64,000 nucleotides of DNA, taken from the NCBI RefSeq assembly GCF_000316115.1, contig NZ_JH993797.1, positions 1,722,486 through 1,786,485 on the forward strand. Reading direction: 5' to 3'. Source of the DNA: Leptolyngbya sp. PCC 7375. Its GTDB lineage: Bacteria; Cyanobacteriota; Cyanobacteriia; Phormidesmidales; Phormidesmidaceae. The translations under genes were made by a program, and so were the position numbers. This document shows, piece after piece, positions 8,215 through 17,409 of this stretch (position 1 is the stretch's first letter; each line of letters starts with the position of its first letter). Under the pieces are notes generated by a model. The model saw nothing but the letters and a program-made list of their open reading frames with translations. It did no database searches and was not told the origin of the DNA.

Positions 8215-9954
8215 ATGGTTGTAGCTGCTCCAAACACTGCCAAGCCAGCTGAAAAGCGTCTCACTATCGCTACTGGTGAGATTGCTGAAAATACTACGAC
8301 TATCCGGTCCCTGGACTGGGACCGGGATCGGTTTGATATTGAGTTTGGGTTGCAAAACGGTACGACCTATAACTCCTACATAGTGCGTGGGGAAAAGACA
8401 GCACTGATAGACACCTCCCACGCTAAGTTTCAGCAGCTCTATATGGATGCGCTGACGGGGCTGATTGATCCTAAGGAAATTGACTATATCGTGATTAGCC
8501 ATACTGAGCCGGACCATAGCGGCCTGGTGAAGGATGTATTGGATCTTGCACCTCAGGCAGTTGTGGTTGGGGCGAAGGTGGCAGTGAAGTTCCTGGAGGA
8601 TCTGGTTCATCAGCCGTTTGAATCACAGCTGGTGAAAAGTGGTGACACTCTGGATTTGGGCAATGGCCATGTTTTGGAATTTGTGAGTGCGCCCAATCTC
8701 CACTGGCCCGACACCATTTTTACCTACGATCAAAAGACTGGCATTCTCTACACCTGTGATGCTTTTGGTGCCCACTATTGTAGTGACGATACCTTTGATG
8801 CAGATCTGGATGCGCTGACGCCTGACTTTCGCTTTTACTATGAGTGTTTGATGGCTCCCAATGCCCGCTCGGTGCTGTCTGCCATGAAGCGCATGGATAA
8901 GTTGGGGACAATTAGCACCATTGCCACTGGTCATGGTCCCCTGTTGCGTCACAATCTGGAAGAACTCACAGAGCGCTATCGCCGCTGGAGTAATGAGAAA
9001 AGCAAGGCCGAGAATATGGTGGCGGTTTTCTATGTGTCGGACTATGGGTATTGCGATCGCATCTCCCAAGCCCTGGCTAAAGGCATTACTAAAACCGGCG
9101 TCGCTGTCGAAATGATGGATATGCGGTTGGCGGACCCCCATGATGTCACTGAACTAGTCGGTCGCGCTAAAGGCATTTTGATGGGCATGCCCCCATCCTC
9201 AGGTCAGGGTGCCGAAGAAGTGCAAACGGCGCTGAGTTCCATTTTGGCGGCTGTCAATAATAAGCAAACCTATGGTCTTTTTGAGTCCTACGGTGGGGAT
9301 GACGAGCCCATCGATACGTTGCAGAGTCAGCTACAGGACCTGGATCTAAAGGTTGCGTTTGCCCCCATTCGGGTGAAAGATACGCCATCTGAAGCACTCT
9401 ACCAGCTTTGCGACGAGACCGGGACTGACCTGGGTCAGGACCTGGCTCAAGCGAAGAAGATGAAGAAAATTAAGGGACTTGATGCTGACCTGCAAAAGGC
9501 GCTGGGTCGCATCAGTAGCGGTCTTTATATCATTACTGCTGCCAAAGGCGAGGTGGCCAGTGCGATGTTGGCTTCCTGGATTTCCCAGGCTAGCTTCAAG
9601 CCATTGGGCTTTACCATCGCAGTTGCTAAAGACCGAGCCATTGAATCCCTGATGCAGGTGGGTGACACGTTTGTGCTGAATATTTTGGAAGAGGGTAATC
9701 ATCTGCCACTGATGAAGCACTTCCTGAAGCGTTTCCCCCCCGGTGCTGACCGGTTTGCTGGCATTCGCACCCGCCCTGCCAACAACAAGTCCCCGATTCT
9801 GGCCGATGCTTTGGCGTATCTGGAGTGTACGGTAACAACTCGGATGGAACTTAGCGATCACTGGCTGGTATATTGCACCGTTGCGGATGGCAAGGTCTCG
9901 AAAGATGAGTCGATCACCGCTGTTCACCACCGCAAGATTGGCAACTACTATTAA
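8215..9954 (+). CDS. flv3: Flavodiiron protein, Flv3-type
   Basis: Cyanobacterial flavodiiron proteins reduce oxygen to water with NAD(P)H or ferredoxin electrons and protect photosystem I under changing light. The 579 residues comprise a metallo-beta-lactamase-like diiron domain (about 30-270), a flavodoxin domain (about 275-415) and the C-terminal flavin-reductase domain found only in photosynthetic lineages (about 430-579). The canonical diiron ligands are intact: HTEPDH at 96-101, a His in NLHWPD, an Asp in TCDAFG and a His in TGHGP. This fits Flv3 or Flv4 rather than Flv1 or Flv2. The N-terminus resembles Flv3 and there is no flv2-flv4 operon partner. AGAGG precedes the ATG. Confidence 0.9.
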   Translation: MVVAAPNTAKPAEKRLTIATGEIAENTTTIRSLDWDRDRFDIEFGLQNGTTYNSYIVRGEKTALIDTSHAKFQQLYMDALTGLIDPKEIDYIVISHTEPDHSGLVKDVLDLAPQAVVVGAKVAVKFLEDLVHQPFESQLVKSGDTLDLGNGHVLEFVSAPNLHWPDTIFTYDQKTGILYTCDAFGAHYCSDDTFDADLDALTPDFRFYYECLMAPNARSVLSAMKRMDKLGTISTIATGHGPLLRHNLEELTERYRRWSNEKSKAENMVAVFYVSDYGYCDRISQALAKGITKTGVAVEMMDMRLADPHDVTELVGRAKGILMGMPPSSGQGAEEVQTALSSILAAVNNKQTYGLFESYGGDDEPIDTLQSQLQDLDLKVAFAPIRVKDTPSEALYQLCDETGTDLGQDLAQAKKMKKIKGLDADLQKALGRISSGLYIITAAKGEVASAMLASWISQASFKPLGFTIAVAKDRAIESLMQVGDTFVLNILEEGNHLPLMKHFLKRFPPGADRFAGIRTRPANNKSPILADALAYLECTVTTRMELSDHWLVYCTVADGKVSKDESITAVHHRKIGNYY

Positions 9955-9992
9955 ATAGAAAATCTCTTAAAGAACAACCTTGGCAGAGAGCC

Positions 9993-10027
9993 AAATGGGT
10001 AGATGGTCACCGACTGTCTACCCATTT
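9993..10027 (+). terminator. flv3 terminator
   Basis: A perfect 11-base inverted repeat (AAATGGGTAGA at 9993-10003, complementary arm at 10017-10027) lies 39 bases after the flv3 stop. It ends in a T-rich stretch (CATTTCTT). The sequence around it is related to the terminator at 13287-13321. Confidence 0.75.
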
Positions 10028-10957
10028 CTTGCTATTACCAAATCCATTTCTTTACATGGTGAGTACTTTTGATGAGTATTACGGAATCTTGGAGAATAGC
10101 TAAGAACAATATTATACAAAGCCCGAATTCCGTATTCTCAATCCGAAATGAATGATCTCGCAAAGGTGTTGACTGAGTCTTACATCGATCTATAGCGTGC
10201 TGTCACCTATCCATAGCTATTGTTCTTAAAAGAGACTGGCAGTGAGCTGTGTGCGCAAAGCTACAGGCGCTATCTATAGCTAATCTTCATCTGGTGTGAA
10301 CCAATCTTGACAATGCCTAAACAAATTGCTTAAATGAGCATCAAGGGTACACTCGGCTATGTTTTGAGTTCTGGTAACTAGTAAAGTCCAATAGTAAGAT
10401 AAGTCGACTACGCACACCAAGGTGTTCTGTTTCCATTAAAAGAAGCAATGACTCTACCACATCGACTGTTTTCTAATTTCCAAGGACATTCATTAGAGAT
10501 TCTCCAGAGCCAGTCATATTTTTGTCGTCTGAACATTTGAGTAAGCTTAAAGCTCCTGTGGCGACAAGGTTGTTCAAAAAGGCAATGATTATCGATAGCT
10601 ATACTTTTTAGTACCAAAGGTTGCATGTCTTGCAGATTGTTCCCGATGCAGCTGCAGACCAGGTATTAAACACAACGACCAGTCCAGTTAGAACAAGATT
10701 ATGGATTACTTGGCTGTCTAGGTAGTCGAAATATTCTTTATCGACCTCCTAAGTCTGGTTATTAAGGCTGTAACACTGAAATTTATGCAAATAGAGTCAG
10801 TCAATGGTCTCTGAGAATTCTCAGCGATATCCTTGTTCAAGATTTTATGGCGCTCTTTACCCATGGTCAGCATGAAACATTGCGGCTACGCAAAGCACAA
10901 AGCTTAGCAAACAACAACTCAAAGGGTTTTAGATACTTTACGCAGCACTCGATAGCG

Positions 10958-10985
10958 CAAAAGGCTTCGTGTCTTCAGCCTTTTG
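10958..10985. promoter_or_regulatory. Leader hairpin upstream of the RTX gene
   Basis: CAAAAGGCT at 10958-10966 pairs perfectly with AGCCTTTTG at 10977-10985 across a 10-base loop. It lies about 125 bases before the RTX start. It could be a terminator of an upstream transcript or an attenuator-like leader structure. Confidence 0.4.
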
Positions 10986-11111
10986 TACCGCCCATAGCTA
11001 TTGCTGTCTAAAGCTTTCAGTGAGCACCACTGTTATGAACTATGTGCGCAAAGCCATCGGTTCTTTACGTCCGACTAATTCATCCATTCATCTGTCAAAC
11101 GGGGACTATTT

Positions 11112-13205
11112 ATGACCATCAAAGAACTTACCAAAAAGACTAACAACCTGGATGTCTCTGGTGCCACTTACCTGGGTGGTAACAGAAATGATTCTGCCAA
11201 TGCAGTCGATGTTTCAAAAAATGGCATCACCGTTTTTGGTGGTGCACTCTCTCAATACAGCTCCAGTGCCAAGAAAATCAACTTATTGGGCGGTGGTGAA
11301 GGCAGCGTTGTTCGCTATAACAACAAGACTAACAAAGTCCTTTCAGTGACTCGTCTCCCGGGTGAAGTCGATGATCTAGAAGTCAACAGCAGGGGAGAAA
11401 TAGCAGTTGCTGGTGACTTTGGAGTAGCCGTTCTGAGTGCAGATGGCAGCCGCGTTATTTGGAGTGACAACAGCGTCTCAGCCAGTCAGGTCTCCATTTC
11501 TGACAGCGGTAGAGTTGTTGCCATCCAGGGTAGAGGTAAAATCAAACTATATAATAGCCAGGGTAAAGTTCAAGAAGAGTATTCCACTGGCAAGAACAAT
11601 CGCCGCTTTAACGATGTGGCCATCACCGATAAAAACGGTGGCACGTTGATCGCCACTGGCTATGAGCAAAAGTCATCGAACTTGCAGGTAGCCTTTACCC
11701 AAGCTTGGGACTACAACGGAAAACAGAAATGGAAAAGCTATGACGAAAGCGCCGCCAACATCCGCAAAGCCAATTTGATGGCCGATACGCGTGGTGAAAG
11801 CATTGCCATTGGTGATGACGGTGAACTCTACGCCGCTTATTCAATTAACGGAGGCACCGGCTTTTCTATTTTTTCCCGTGACCCACTCAATTTTTCCCAG
11901 TCATCGGGGCCTGACACAGTACAAACAGATCGCTACACTCGAGCCACAAATGTCGGTTCAGTCAAAATGACCTATTACGGTCGTTATGATCTAGCTACAG
12001 GTGATCTTAAAAAGGGACAATCGTTGCTTACCCGGCTAAGCAGCGGTAGAGGAAACAGTGTTAAACCCACTGACATTACAGCTGATCAACAGGGCAATGT
12101 GTACCTTGTGGGTCAGACCAATGCAAGTTTAGCCAATCGCGACAACCAAACCATTGAGGGCCAAAGAGTACCTGGATACTCAGGGTCAGAAGGCTTTCTG
12201 GCTGTTATGAGTCCTGATTTGAAGACGCGTTATGTTTGGACCCCCTTTGTTGATGGAGACGCCAATGCGATTGGTGTCGGTGGGGGTGTAGCCGCACTAG
12301 CCCTGACGGCTGAATCGGGGGCTGACCTGGTGACGGCAAACGCGGTCCAGAGAGATGCTGGCGGTGGAGACGATGCTTACCTGCTGCTAATTGGAGGTGA
12401 GAATGGGAGTAGTCCAACGCCTGCACCCACACCTCCAGCACCCCCAGCGCCCACACCCCCAGCGCCCACACCCCCAGCGCCCACACCTCCAGCACCCACG
12501 CCCCCAGCGCCCACACCTCCTTCAGGACTGAATCGAATCACGAGTAACAACGCTGTGATTCAGGGTACTCGCCGAACTGACACCATTACTGGCGGGTCCA
12601 AAAAACAGCGTATCGCTGGCAAGAATGGTAACGATACTATTCGTGGTAAAGGCGGTAACGACACCATTTACGGCGATCAAGGCGCTGATAAGGTGTTTGG
12701 TGAAAGAGGTAACGATAAAGTCTTTGGTGGTTCAGGCAATGATTATGTTCATGGTGGCTCGGGCAATGACCGCGTTAACGGTGGCTCGGGCAATGACAGA
12801 CTGCTAGGTGGCTGGGGCAATGATAGGCTCGTTGGTGGAGATGGTAATGATTTTCTACAGGGAGCATGGCGTAGAACGGCTGCCGAAAAAGACGTGATGA
12901 CTGGAGGTAGAGGGCGTGACACCTTTGTCTTGGGTAATCAATCTGGCACCCTTTACGATGACGGTAAAATACGCTCCATGGGGGTATCAAACTACGCTCT
13001 GATCACGGACTTGAATACGAGGCAGGGTGATATGATCCAGCTTAGTAATGACCATGACTACCGTTTGGGTTCGTCTCCCAAAGGTGCTGATCGTGGCCGT
13101 GGATTGTTCATTGATAATGCGGCTGGTCAAAAAGATGAACTCATTGCCGTGATTCGCGGCTCGGGTAATCTCGACCTCAACAGCAGTACCTTTAAGTACG
13201 TCTAG
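11112..13205 (+). CDS. RTX calcium-binding exoprotein with proline-rich hinge
   Basis: The 697-residue protein lacks a Sec signal, as expected for type I secretion. Residues about 15-430 show repeated short beta-rich units (Asp-Gly turns, SVS/VAI strands) suggestive of a beta-propeller-like exoprotein. Residues about 434-475 are a low-complexity hinge of repeated APTPP. Residues about 497-585 hold at least nine GGxGxDxxx nonapeptides (NGNDTIRGK, GGNDTIYGD, GSGNDRVNG), the calcium-binding beta-roll. The final 110 residues carry the hydrophobic DTFVLG segment common in type I substrates. No HlyB/HlyD/TolC set is adjacent. GGGGA lies upstream of the ATG. Confidence 0.88.
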   Translation: MTIKELTKKTNNLDVSGATYLGGNRNDSANAVDVSKNGITVFGGALSQYSSSAKKINLLGGGEGSVVRYNNKTNKVLSVTRLPGEVDDLEVNSRGEIAVAGDFGVAVLSADGSRVIWSDNSVSASQVSISDSGRVVAIQGRGKIKLYNSQGKVQEEYSTGKNNRRFNDVAITDKNGGTLIATGYEQKSSNLQVAFTQAWDYNGKQKWKSYDESAANIRKANLMADTRGESIAIGDDGELYAAYSINGGTGFSIFSRDPLNFSQSSGPDTVQTDRYTRATNVGSVKMTYYGRYDLATGDLKKGQSLLTRLSSGRGNSVKPTDITADQQGNVYLVGQTNASLANRDNQTIEGQRVPGYSGSEGFLAVMSPDLKTRYVWTPFVDGDANAIGVGGGVAALALTAESGADLVTANAVQRDAGGGDDAYLLLIGGENGSSPTPAPTPPAPPAPTPPAPTPPAPTPPAPTPPAPTPPSGLNRITSNNAVIQGTRRTDTITGGSKKQRIAGKNGNDTIRGKGGNDTIYGDQGADKVFGERGNDKVFGGSGNDYVHGGSGNDRVNGGSGNDRLLGGWGNDRLVGGDGNDFLQGAWRRTAAEKDVMTGGRGRDTFVLGNQSGTLYDDGKIRSMGVSNYALITDLNTRQGDMIQLSNDHDYRLGSSPKGADRGRGLFIDNAAGQKDELIAVIRGSGNLDLNSSTFKYV

Positions 13206-13286
13206 ATTGGGTGGTGGAAGCATCTCTAGGGGTAGAGACACCCCCGCCTATCGAACAGATGGTTATTAGGCCTTGGCAGGGAGCTA

Positions 13287-13321
13287 AACGGGTGGATAGC
13301 CCTTAGAGTTATCCACCCGTT
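13287..13321. terminator. Bidirectional terminator after RTX and amidase genes
   Basis: A perfect 12-base inverted repeat (arms 13287-13298 and 13310-13321) is followed on the plus strand by TCTTCTTTAACTTTC. It lies 81 bases past the RTX stop and 79 bases past the amidase stop on the other strand. It shares flanking sequence (CTTGGCAG, GAGC) with the flv3 terminator. Confidence 0.75.
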
Positions 13322-13400
13322 CTTCTTTAACTTTCTTTCTTTTCGAGAGTACAGGCTGGCAAATCATCTTGCCTTGATTCTCAATCAGGTTTACAAGCCG

Positions 13401-14222
13401 TCAGCTCTGACGTTGTAAGTAACGACCATGAACCCACCCTTCTATATCCATATTATCGTTGATGGTTTCTAGCACAGTGACTAGTTTCCAATTATTGCTA
13501 GTGTCTAGAATGTCAACGGGTGTGTGGGCAGGTAGCGGACTCTCTGGCAACTTCTCATACTGAGTGCCTGGACCTGTACGAATATTTAATCGACCTGCTG
13601 TTTCATAGAACTCTTCTAAATCCTCACGTCCCATCACCCTTGCACGAAAACTATCCATGGGGAAAGCGGGGCCTGGATCATTCTTGCGTTGGGGGGCAAT
13701 ATCATCATGGCCAATGACATCTTGCAAACCATATTCGTCGACCAACAGGCTGGCAACGTCCATCGCCGCCTCTAGTTGTTCTTCGGTATAAACATGCCAA
13801 CCACTGGAGGACGACTCATGTTTGTGGGTTGCTTCGAGTACATCGACGTCGTCATACACCTGATTAAACCAACTTTTCCATTCACCCCCTTGACGCTTTA
13901 GCCTACCTGCGTTCACCAGTTCAATCCCAATCGAGTATTTGTTGAGACCTGTTCTCCCCTCCCAAGAACTGCGACCGGCATGCCAGGCTTTCACATTAAA
14001 CGGCACCAGCTGGGTAATACTGCCATCTCGGCCAATGACCAGGTGGGCAGACGCTTTGGCCTGAGCTTGAGTGAGCCATCGTACAGCCGATTTTGCAGTT
14101 CTACCCGCTGTGAAATGCATCACTAAATACTCATGGCGCAACGTGCCACCAGAGTTGGGACTCTCCTCAAAGGGATAGGGAGTACCATCATCATGGTAGA
14201 GAAGGTGATTAATAATCTGCAT
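13401..14222 (-). CDS. N-acetylmuramoyl-L-alanine amidase (Amidase_2) with SH3-like tail
   Basis: This 273-residue enzyme cuts the bond between muramic acid and the stem peptide of peptidoglycan. The N-terminal domain shows the amidase_2/PGRP zinc pattern: the first His in YLVMHFTAG, a second at SAHLVIGRDG, WHAG, SIGIELVN and the late VIGHDDIAP with its ligand His. Residues about 210-273 form a bacterial SH3-like module (LNIRTGPG...GWVHGRYLQ). No signal peptide is visible, which is odd for a cell-wall enzyme. It could instead be released by lysis or exported with its neighbours. AGGAG eight bases upstream fixes the start. It is last in a minus-strand cluster. Confidence 0.88.
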   Translation of the reverse strand: MQIINHLLYHDDGTPYPFEESPNSGGTLRHEYLVMHFTAGRTAKSAVRWLTQAQAKASAHLVIGRDGSITQLVPFNVKAWHAGRSSWEGRTGLNKYSIGIELVNAGRLKRQGGEWKSWFNQVYDDVDVLEATHKHESSSSGWHVYTEEQLEAAMDVASLLVDEYGLQDVIGHDDIAPQRKNDPGPAFPMDSFRARVMGREDLEEFYETAGRLNIRTGPGTQYEKLPESPLPAHTPVDILDTSNNWKLVTVLETINDNMDIEGWVHGRYLQRQS

Positions 14223-14248
14223 TGTTAGTCTCCTAGTAGGTGTGTTGA

Positions 14249-14755
14249 CTATTGTTGGAAGTTAATTGTCCTAAACTGTGACAGATTGTTCAGAAACACT
14301 CGTTTTTTAGAGCTAAGGGAACGTCGTAGACTGGGACCATGGGTGGCCCATCTCGATACATCCAGGGGATTACTTCCCCTTAATCCCCTAATTTTTAGGT
14401 CATTGAATTCAATCAGTGCCCTCAGGAAAGCCTGGAGGTCAACCAATAGGTATGAATAGCCCGGTATAATAACTCGCTGAAATAAAATGAAATGTTTAGC
14501 CATGGCTATTACCAGGTCCTGTATTTGGGGATTCAGTTTGGCGTAATCAAGCCCATAGGACGTTGTCTCTAAAATGAGTTGAATGGCCGTATCGACATCC
14601 ATTTGAGAGAAGTCTTCATCCAGACCCCTGATTGGATGCTCAGCCATGATCTTGAGCAGTTCATCCATAGCAATATGCAAAACTTGCTCTTCATGACTGA
14701 GGGGTTTGATAGGTTTATCAGGCGGTTCAGGCGTTCCACCGCATTTGTTTACCAT
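14249..14755 (-). CDS. Hypothetical protein in amidase cluster
   Basis: I do not recognise this protein of about 168 residues. It opens with a Pro-rich segment (TPEPPDKPIKPLS), then an acidic helical region. The middle is amphipathic (IQDLVIAMAKHFILFQRV) and could be membrane-associated. The tail is basic (RRSLSSKKR). The longest frame begins at a TTG at 14836; the ATG at 14755 gives a cleaner N-terminus and is preferred. It is 26 bases upstream of the amidase and 142 bases (60 with the TTG) after the 778-residue protein, so it probably shares their transcript. Confidence 0.6.
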   Translation of the reverse strand: MVNKCGGTPEPPDKPIKPLSHEEQVLHIAMDELLKIMAEHPIRGLDEDFSQMDVDTAIQLILETTSYGLDYAKLNPQIQDLVIAMAKHFILFQRVIIPGYSYLLVDLQAFLRALIEFNDLKIRGLRGSNPLDVSRWATHGPSLRRSLSSKKRVFLNNLSQFRTINFQQ

Positions 14756-14897
14756 GATGGGTGTTCTCGAAACGAAAGAATATAAATGGGGGCATTGTTG
14801 ATCCTCGAGATGACTTGAGCTGTCGGATACCGTCAAATAGCAATAGTTCTAGACCGGTTCATCCCCTAAATCAGCAATCGCAAAATGGGTGACCAAG

Positions 14898-17234
14898 CTA
14901 TATCCAATCCAAATCGGGATCTGGATTAGGCGCTTTGGGCAAGTTCTTGCAGACGAACCCAGCTAACCAGAATGCTGGGAATAGGTCTTCAATTTCCTTG
15001 TCAGGATCTTTCTCCACAGGCTTGCTCGGTGCTGGACGCGGTTTTGGAGCTGGACGCGGCACTGGCCTGGGCCGAGGTTTTGGCACCGCAGCGCGAGCAG
15101 GCTTGACCACCAACACATTAAATGTCATGTTGTTGGGAAGAGGTTTGCGATTTTGGTTGTAAGCTGTCCATTTATTATTGGAGTACCAAACGCCTATGGG
15201 ATTTGGGTTATAGGTGTTGATCCATCGCTGGGTAACAAAGACAATGCCCTGGGGAACACCATTGCTAAACCCGTTATTAATGTAACTGACATGCTTCATG
15301 CTGCCCTGTTTAGTGGCATCAGTTACTTTATGTTGGAAAGCGACACCTTCTAAGTTGCCAAACCGAATAGAGGCCCCTGGTTTTAAGACCAAAATATTAA
15401 ACTTGGTGCCAATTGGCATGGCCTTCAGGTCTTCGTTGTAAATTTTCCATTTGCCACCGCTAAACCACACACCTACCTGGCTAACATTGTATTTCCCGTA
15501 ATGCTGGGTAACGAGCACGATAGCATTACTTTGGTTGTTGGTTAGCCCATGATTAAGGGTGGTGATATGGCCACTTGTGTTGTTTTTCGTGGTTGTATGA
15601 ACAAACACATTTCTGTTTAAGGCTGGATTAACCGCTAGAACATTGACCTGGTTATTCTTCGGCATGGGCTTGCGATTCTGGTTATAGACAGTCCATTGGC
15701 TGCCATTGAACCAGACGCCGGTTTCATGGGTGTTATATACACCATACTTTTGGGTGGTAAACAACAAAAAATTGCGGTTGCCATTGGTAACACCATTGTT
15801 AATGTTGGTGATATGGCTTGAAATATTGGTTGGAACCGCCTTGTGGCTAATCAGATACATTCCAGCAGATTGGGTTAAGACCCGAGCTCTGCCTAAGGCG
15901 ATTTTTGTACCACCTGTGAAATTGGTAAAGGCAACCGGTTGCACAGTGCTAGATGCCGTCAGCTGAGTTTTGAGAGCATTAATGTTTTTACCTTTGAGTA
16001 TCTGGACGCCTGACTGATTGTCTATTTGCTGATGTAGTATTTGTCTATCCTTTTTGACGGCCTGATAGTTTAGAGCTTTGGGGGTGGACAGAATGTTGAC
16101 AGAACCTGCTTTTAACTGAGGTGATGCATTTAGCATGACGTTACCAACAAAAATAGGCAGATTTTTCCCAATTGTTTTTTTGAATGTGTTTCTGTTTTTG
16201 GCTGAATCTTCCTTCAGTTCTACGTCTAAATTCCGCAAAAAGATCATTTTGACCGGCAGCACCGATAGGGACCCGGTGGGACTGGACTCACCATCACTGA
16301 GAGGGGCAATGAATTTTGGCAGATCCCAGAATCGTTGATGGAAAAGATCAATACTAAACCAATCTCTGACAACGGAGAGAATACCAATATCGACACTAAT
16401 TTTTTCGATTTCTAATTCGTCCTGTTCATCACCGAAAAGGTCTTGATAACCTTTGAATACAGTGTTTTTAGCGTAGTTGTAATATTCGTCGACTTCCCTG
16501 GCATCCATGGCGATGCTGGCCCAACCACTACCCCCCTCCTTAAAGAAGTTACTGGGCACAAAACTGGTTGGATAATAGTAACCGGACGTTCCTTTGCCAA
16601 TTTTTTCCCGTTCGGCTCCCGAGAGCTTTGACTTATAATGCTCTAAGATGTTGGATGGATATCTGGCTTCAAGCTGAAACTTGATATTTTGATGGTTTTC
16701 ATAAACTAGCTTGTTACCGATGTCCTGCCATTTACGCGAGGCCGCTTCTTCTCGTTGTCTAGCAATGGCGATCAAATCGTTGAGTGAGGCAACAGCATCT
16801 GTATCATCATCACGTTCCGCAGCTGTTTTTTGAGAAATCAAGCTAGCAAGTTCAGCCGCCGCCGCCAGTGCTTCATCCTGACAGGTGTAATAGTTTTCTC
16901 GATTTTCAGGATCCTCAACATAGGCGAGTGCTTCCTGGAGTTTGGCCTCTTCTTCGGCTGTTAGAAAATTACCGCTAGCAGCAAAGGCCTTACCCAGACT
17001 GTCTTTATAGACATCCCAAATAAATTTAGTCGTATCAGGCTCATAAAACCGTTTGCTAGGAACGATAAAATTGGTGATTTCTGCAAATTCCTGAGGATGT
17101 TGAGGTTGTTCAAAATCGTATAGCGTATAGGCTTCTGCCAGTTTGTTGATGGCAACAAATGTATCCTTTTCGGCTAAACTGTCCTGATGCAGTTTAGCCA
17201 GTTTGCCCATTAAGGCTAAGCTAATTCTGTTCAT
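14898..17234 (-). CDS. Large protein: paralogous core, three repeat modules, PNP tail
   Basis: No named function is known to me for this 778-residue protein. Residues 1-370 are a mostly helical region followed by a beta-rich domain. That part is paralogous to the neighbouring 513-residue protein (RKWQDIG near 168, FVPSNF near 225, RDWFSIDL near 290, then LSDG near 312). About 461-536, 542-617 and 630-711 are three copies of an ~80-residue module with the pattern NxGxxN...VTQ...YN...GVWF...W..YN.....MP.....NVL. I believe this module recurs in bacterial secreted proteins as DUF7452. A Pro/Arg/Lys linker (about 716-738) leads to a short C-terminal tail with GFVC and PKAPNPDPDLDWI. There is no signal peptide. 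Confidence 0.75.
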   Translation of the reverse strand: MNRISLALMGKLAKLHQDSLAEKDTFVAINKLAEAYTLYDFEQPQHPQEFAEITNFIVPSKRFYEPDTTKFIWDVYKDSLGKAFAASGNFLTAEEEAKLQEALAYVEDPENRENYYTCQDEALAAAAELASLISQKTAAERDDDTDAVASLNDLIAIARQREEAASRKWQDIGNKLVYENHQNIKFQLEARYPSNILEHYKSKLSGAEREKIGKGTSGYYYPTSFVPSNFFKEGGSGWASIAMDAREVDEYYNYAKNTVFKGYQDLFGDEQDELEIEKISVDIGILSVVRDWFSIDLFHQRFWDLPKFIAPLSDGESSPTGSLSVLPVKMIFLRNLDVELKEDSAKNRNTFKKTIGKNLPIFVGNVMLNASPQLKAGSVNILSTPKALNYQAVKKDRQILHQQIDNQSGVQILKGKNINALKTQLTASSTVQPVAFTNFTGGTKIALGRARVLTQSAGMYLISHKAVPTNISSHITNINNGVTNGNRNFLLFTTQKYGVYNTHETGVWFNGSQWTVYNQNRKPMPKNNQVNVLAVNPALNRNVFVHTTTKNNTSGHITTLNHGLTNNQSNAIVLVTQHYGKYNVSQVGVWFSGGKWKIYNEDLKAMPIGTKFNILVLKPGASIRFGNLEGVAFQHKVTDATKQGSMKHVSYINNGFSNGVPQGIVFVTQRWINTYNPNPIGVWYSNNKWTAYNQNRKPLPNNMTFNVLVVKPARAAVPKPRPRPVPRPAPKPRPAPSKPVEKDPDKEIEDLFPAFWLAGFVCKNLPKAPNPDPDLDWI

Positions 17235-17271
17235 TTTTAGTTTATATGAACGTTTTTAGTTTGTATGAACG
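17234..17271 (-). repeat. 19-base tandem duplication at the start of the 778-residue gene
   Basis: Two 19-base units, 17234-17252 and 17253-17271, differ at one base and abut the start codon on the minus strand. They occupy the place where the ribosome-binding site should be, and no Shine-Dalgarno sequence is visible. They could be an operator, or act through mRNA structure. Confidence 0.6.
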
Positions 17272-17304
17272 TTCTAAGGCGAATTTTGAAAATGGAGCGC
17301 ATGA

Positions 17305-17338
17305 CCCACGGACTAGAAAAGTATGTCTAGTCCGTGGG
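17305..17338 (-). terminator. Hairpin between the two paralogous genes
   Basis: A perfect 13-base inverted repeat (CCCACGGACTAGA at 17305-17317, partner at 17326-17338) with an 8-base loop lies between the stop of the 513-residue gene and the start of the 778-residue gene. On the minus strand it is followed after a short spacer by a T-containing stretch (CCATTTTC). It may separate two transcription units or partly attenuate the downstream genes. Confidence 0.65.
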
Positions 17339-17409
17339 CAACCCTAGGCCCCCGTAATGAGTTGTTCTTAAAAAGAATTACTCGATATCAATCAAGGGAA
17401 AAAGCAATC

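Larger units (their letters stand above)
9955..11111. other. Long region without a convincing gene
   Basis: After the flv3 terminator, about 1.1 kb shows no open frame with coding character; the 72-residue minus frame at 10408-10626 is unconvincing. The region has small recurring motifs: TGTGCGCAAAGC at about 10246 and 11042, and CATAGCTATTG at about 10209 and 10989. It also holds one clean hairpin at 10958-10985. It could be a decayed gene or a long regulatory leader of the downstream RTX gene. Confidence 0.4.

Noticed and set aside
10408..10626. 72-residue minus-strand frame
   Set aside because: No coding character or ribosome-binding site; more likely chance within a long noncoding stretch.
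12205..12516. Minus-strand frame of repeated Trp-Ala-Leu-Gly
   Set aside because: It is the antisense shadow of the APTPP hinge of the RTX protein.
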